Assembly (NCBI RefSeq): GCF_050015995.1
Contig: NZ_JBNHEP010000253.1
Coordinates: forward strand, 1 to 64,000
Direction: 5' to 3'
From: Trichodesmium sp050015995
GTDB taxonomy: Bacteria > Cyanobacteriota > Cyanobacteriia > Cyanobacteriales > Microcoleaceae
Length of the DNA stretch: 64,000 nucleotides
The notes under the pieces are model-generated. The model was not told the origin of the DNA. It was given only the letters and a program-made list of their open reading frames with translations, and made no database searches. The translations under genes and the position numbers were made by a program. This document shows, piece by piece, positions 61,793 to 64,000 of this stretch (position 1 is the first letter of the stretch; each line of letters opens with the position of its first letter).

Positions 61793-62527
61793 TTAAAAAG
61801 ATTCTTTAAATGGTCTTAAGTCAAGTTCGTGAGTCCATGCACTCGAATGTTGTTGGTGAATTGCCCAATAGGTTTCTGCAATAGCTTCAAGTTGTAATAA
61901 ACCCTCCTTACCTTTTTGGGAAACAAAATTTGGGAACTTTGTGCGAGACATTTCCCCATCAATAACACCATCAATAATTACATGAGCAACATGAATACCT
62001 TCGGCACCAAATTCTCGCGCCATCCCTTGAGCTAATGCTCTCAAACCTGCTTTTGCTACACCGAAAGCTGTAAAAGGTGGTTTTCCTCTTAAGGAAGCAG
62101 TCGCTCCTGTAAAAATCAGAGTACCTTGTTGTCGCTTTTTCATGGTAGCGATCGCTTGTTTGCCAAATAAAAATCCACCAAAACAATTTTGTTGCCAAAG
62201 GTTGATAAAAGTTTCGCTGTCTGTTTCTAATAGGGGTGAAGGAATGTTGTTACCAGCATTGTAGACAGCAATATCAAGAGGATAACTTTCTTTGTCCACA
62301 ACTCTAAATAGTTGTTCGACATCTTGTTCGACTGTTGCATCAGTAACAACCGCAGTTGCGGTACTCCCTTGTTGTGCGATCTTTTCTACAATTAACTGTA
62401 GTTTATCTCCGCTACGGCCAGCAACAAAAACGTGCAAACCCTGGTTGGCAAAATATTTAGCAAGTGTCGCACCTAAACCTTCTTCTGAACCAACACCCAT
62501 GACAACTGCTGCAGATTTTTCACTCAT
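61793..62527 (-). CDS. short-chain dehydrogenase/reductase (SDR), SDR_c10-like
   Basis: 244 residues, complete Rossmann fold: GVGSEEGLGATLAKYFANQG (cofactor loop), NAGNN, and FTGATASLRGKPPFTAFGVA with AKAGLRALAQGMAREFGAEG. The usual catalytic Tyr of YxxxK is Phe (FGVAK), a trait of the SDR_c10-like subgroup, so the redox chemistry is uncertain. AGRSGDKL after the second strand suggests NADP preference. Stand-alone gene upstream of the broken ATPase; same direction. Confidence 0.88.
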   Translation of the reverse strand: MSEKSAAVVMGVGSEEGLGATLAKYFANQGLHVFVAGRSGDKLQLIVEKIAQQGSTATAVVTDATVEQDVEQLFRVVDKESYPLDIAVYNAGNNIPSPLLETDSETFINLWQQNCFGGFLFGKQAIATMKKRQQGTLIFTGATASLRGKPPFTAFGVAKAGLRALAQGMAREFGAEGIHVAHVIIDGVIDGEMSRTKFPNFVSQKGKEGLLQLEAIAETYWAIHQQHSSAWTHELDLRPFKESF

Positions 62528-63257
62528 CTTATTTTCCTAAATAAAACTAATAATTTTGGACTACTGTTTAATACTATGTTCTTGAGGTATAGAATCTAGA
62601 TTTAGATTTTAGATTTTATGGAAGCTTTTTGGCAGAATATTTATATTTTACGAACTGTAATTTCCCTATATCAATAGATATAGCTAACATTCAATCTCCT
62701 GAAAAAAAATTTTTTCTACCCCCTTGACACCTTATGTATTATTTATGTAGCATATAAATGTGGCAGTTAAAGGAGAGGCGAACAAACTCTAGAGAAAGAA
62801 GCCATATCTGCACCTTGAAAACTAAATAATTAATCGGAATTTTCACAAATATCTATCAGGTATAACAGCAGTAAGAAGTTAAATTATTGTTGTGAATAAT
62901 GTTGATAATTTTTGTATAAGTCTAATAGTAATAGAGACTACTATAGCAATTCCCATGGTCATAAGATAGATTTAATATCCCCCTAAATCCCCCTTAGAAA
63001 GGGGGACTTTGAAGGCTCCCTCCTTAGAAGGGGGACGGGGGGGATCTAAAACCGTACCTCATAGATTAAAGAAGTGCTACACACCATACAAAATCTATCT
63101 GAGTTGTCTATACTATGACTTGAAACTTGTGAAATTTGAAGTTATTTTAAATTCGATAAACTGCAATATTATTGGTCTTTTATTAACGATCAATAAGTAT
63201 ACAATTAACTAGAAAAATATTCTTTTTTCTTCAGATAAAAAATTAGGAGGTGTTAAT
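62528..63257. other. 730-bp gap, no gene seen
   Basis: AATATCCCCCTAAATCCCCC TTAGAAAGGGGGAC (62980-63045) is an inverted C/G repeat like that at 1084. TGGCAGTTAAAGGAGAGGCG (62760-62790) is locally GC-richer but has no recognisable RNA family. The rest is AT-rich. Confidence 0.55.
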
Positions 63258-63458
63258 ATGGTTCATATTAGATTTGAAGGGCGTTCTTATGATGTTACTG
63301 AAAATCAACTAGGCATTACAGAAAATATGAAAGAAAATGCTATTAAAGAACGTCTATCTCAATATTTTGATGTGGGTAGAGAACGGTTTAATTCCTACGT
63401 TTTAGACCATCGTCCAAGTGGGGATTTAATTGTTCGTCCTGAAGCAGTTTATGGTTAA
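63258..63458 (+). CDS. small conserved hypothetical protein, 66 residues
   Basis: MVHIRFEGRSYDVTENQLGI, then ENAIKERLSQYFDVGRERFN and HRPSGDLIVRPEAVYG. A strong AGGAGG stands seven bases before the ATG, which makes this a very likely real gene. The pattern of a beta hairpin with RSYDVTE and a C-terminal GDLIVRPEAVYG recalls small cyanobacterial proteins of unknown function. No partner nearby. Confidence 0.8.
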   Translation: MVHIRFEGRSYDVTENQLGITENMKENAIKERLSQYFDVGRERFNSYVLDHRPSGDLIVRPEAVYG

Positions 63459-63475
63459 ATTAATTAGCTAATGTT

Positions 63476-63625
63476 CCGCACCCTAACTTGTAAAGCGTAC
63501 ATACATTTTGGTCTGCTAAACCAAAGGTTGTAGGTTCGAGTCCTACCATCCCCTCTTTAATATTTTGTGGGGGTGTAGCTCAATGGATAGAGCGTTAGTG
63601 TCAAACGCTTTATTGACTTGTGCGG
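63476..63625 (+). tRNA. permuted tRNA-like locus: 3' half before 5' half, inside an inverted repeat
   Basis: Positions 63508-63554 hold anticodon stem TTGGT, loop CTGCTAA (anticodon GCT), ACCAA, variable AGGTT, T arm GTAGG-TTCGAGT-CCTAC and acceptor CATCCCC-T. After 14 bases, 63569-63594 holds acceptor GGGGGTG, TA, D arm GCTC-AATGGATA-GAGC and G. Joined 5' half to 3' half they give a 73-nt tRNA with every stem paired (one G-T). TAAAGCG (63491-63497) pairs with CGCTTTA (63606-63612), and CCGCA (63476) with TGCGG (63621). The body has the short variable loop of class I although GCT is a Ser anticodon. A rearranged relic is the main alternative. Confidence 0.5.
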
Positions 63626-63639
63626 AGCATAATAATAGT

Positions 63640-63786
63640 GGTTAAAATTCACTTCGTGCCCTAACAAAAAAAGCTTACATACTAGCTCATTTGGTAGAGC
63701 ATTTGTCTCAAGAACAAACTGTAGCAGGTTCGATTCCTGCGTATGAATCAACAGCTTTTTTGACTTGTACGAAGTGATTTTTAACC
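63640..63786 (+). repeat. inverted repeat enclosing a tRNA-like sequence
   Basis: GGTTAAAATTCACTTCGT (63640-63657) and ACGAAGTGATTTTTAACC (63769-63786) pair over 18 bases with one mismatch. Inner arms AAAAAAAGCT (63666-63675) and AGCTTTTTT (63753-63761) pair too. CCCTAAC and TTGACTTGT next to the arms recur around the permuted unit just upstream, so the two units are homologous. Confidence 0.75.
63676..63748 (+). tRNA. tRNA-like sequence with anticodon CAA
   Basis: 73 nt with acceptor TACATAC / GTATGAA (one A-A mismatch), TA, D arm GCTC-ATTTGGTA-GAGC, anticodon arm TTTGT-CTCAAGA-ACAAA (CAA), 5-base variable loop and T arm GCAGG-TTCGATT-CCTGC. No encoded CCA. CAA is a Leu anticodon, yet the short variable loop is of class I; real tRNA-Leu has a long one. 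It may be a plasmid- or array-type tRNA, or a decayed one. It is flanked by the long inverted repeat. Confidence 0.55.
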
Positions 63787-63795
63787 TATTTCCGA

Positions 63796-64000
63796 CTTGC
63801 GACAAGATCTTAACGCTCCAGATGTAGACAAGGAGCGCGACATTCGCCTTTGGGAAGATGGAGACAGTAAGCTCATTGGTTTTGGGAAGCTATCAATAAA
63901 GGAATCAGTTGATGGTTATCTCTCTTTGAGAGTTCATCCGACTTTCAGAGGTGAAGGTATAGAGGAAGAAATCATTAACTGGGGCGAAAAGCAAATGCGG
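63796..64000 (+). CDS. GNAT-family acetyltransferase, 5' end uncertain, runs off the window
   Basis: The frame reads LRQDLNAPDVDKERDIRLWE, DGDSKLIGFGKLSIKESVDG, YLSLRVHPTFRGEGIEEEII, NWGEKQMR to the window end. SLRVHPTFRGEGIEEEI is the acetyl-CoA-binding segment of GNAT enzymes. Going upstream the phase hits a TAA at about 63782-63784, directly at the right arm of the tRNA-containing inverted repeat. The only start after it is a TTG (63796). So the gene is either TTG-started and short at the N-terminus, or was truncated by that element. Confidence 0.6.

Noticed and set aside
41711..62527. Stop codon reassignment or a suppressor tRNA as explanation for the many in-frame stops
   Set aside because: TAA, TAG and TGA are all involved, housekeeping genes in the window end normally at all three, and the tRNA-like units at the end have GCT and CAA anticodons, not suppressor ones.
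63476..63786. Integron attC sites
   Set aside because: CCCTAAC next to long inverted repeats recalls the RYYYAAC box, but the matching GTTRRRY box and cassette genes are not found.
1..64000. Prophage
   Set aside because: No capsid, portal, terminase, integrase or tail genes are present; mobile DNA is limited to IS605/IS607 pieces and small inverted-repeat elements.

Overview
The window comes from a filamentous cyanobacterium of the Oscillatoriales, most likely a relative of Trichodesmium, Okeania or Moorea. The evidence is low GC, scattered GCGATCGC (HIP1) octamers, marker genes (cp12, a CcmP-like carboxysome shell protein, ATP synthase atpB/atpC on their own, minCDE, DUF3386, DUF3177), heptamer-type TTCCCTA/TTCCCTG repeats, and very loose gene packing. 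The genus is inferred from gene content and repeat style, not from a database search.

Layout. 1-10 kb: a DUF1624 membrane protein, small unknowns, two paralogous sodium:solute symporters (only the second keeps its DUF4212 small subunit), an HTH/NB-ARC STAND protein divergent from small membrane proteins, and a vapBC-type toxin-antitoxin pair bracketed by two near-identical palindromic repeats. 11-16 kb: a Zur-like Fur repressor whose tail overlaps an 841-residue unknown, a CheY-like receiver with an IS607 fragment at its 3' end, and a decayed tnpB split by a small inverted-repeat element. 16-22.5 kb: DMT exporter, group II PLP decarboxylase, sulfotransferase and O-methyltransferase, possibly a small metabolite island. 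23.5-29 kb: a two-component operon (REC-wHTH-Hpt-REC-REC regulator plus PAS histidine kinase), an Nfu scaffold and a DUF3386 protein. 30-35.5 kb: a kinase-pentapeptide protein lacking both catalytic Asp residues, a truncated TauD-like oxygenase, a broken GNAT gene, the CcmP-like protein and a receiver. 38-44 kb: an ABC-F ATPase, an exported unknown, and a restriction-modification pair in which the methyltransferase and the endonuclease each carry one in-frame stop. 44.5-55 kb: a coiled-coil unknown, an intact IS605-type tnpB element, a phosphoesterase, a FIST protein, a nonsense-ridden tnpB, cp12, and a nest of tnpB-less IS605 derivatives that keep only their ends. 55-62.5 kb: atpC-atpB, minE-minD-minC, a nonsense-broken AAA ATPase and an SDR. 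The last 550 bp hold two tRNA-like units, each inside an inverted repeat; one has its 3' half placed before its 5' half.

The main theme is genome decay by small non-autonomous elements. I see at least four inverted-repeat families (about 90-240 bp) with several copies each, a 3 x 131 bp tandem array, IS605-end-only derivatives, and genes broken by single nonsense codons with little or no frameshifting. The housekeeping modules (ATP synthase, Min, CP12, Nfu, ABC-F) look intact. The most unusual signals are the permuted tRNA-like locus, the doubly interrupted restriction-modification pair, the orphan omegaRNA-like ends and the presumed pseudokinase.
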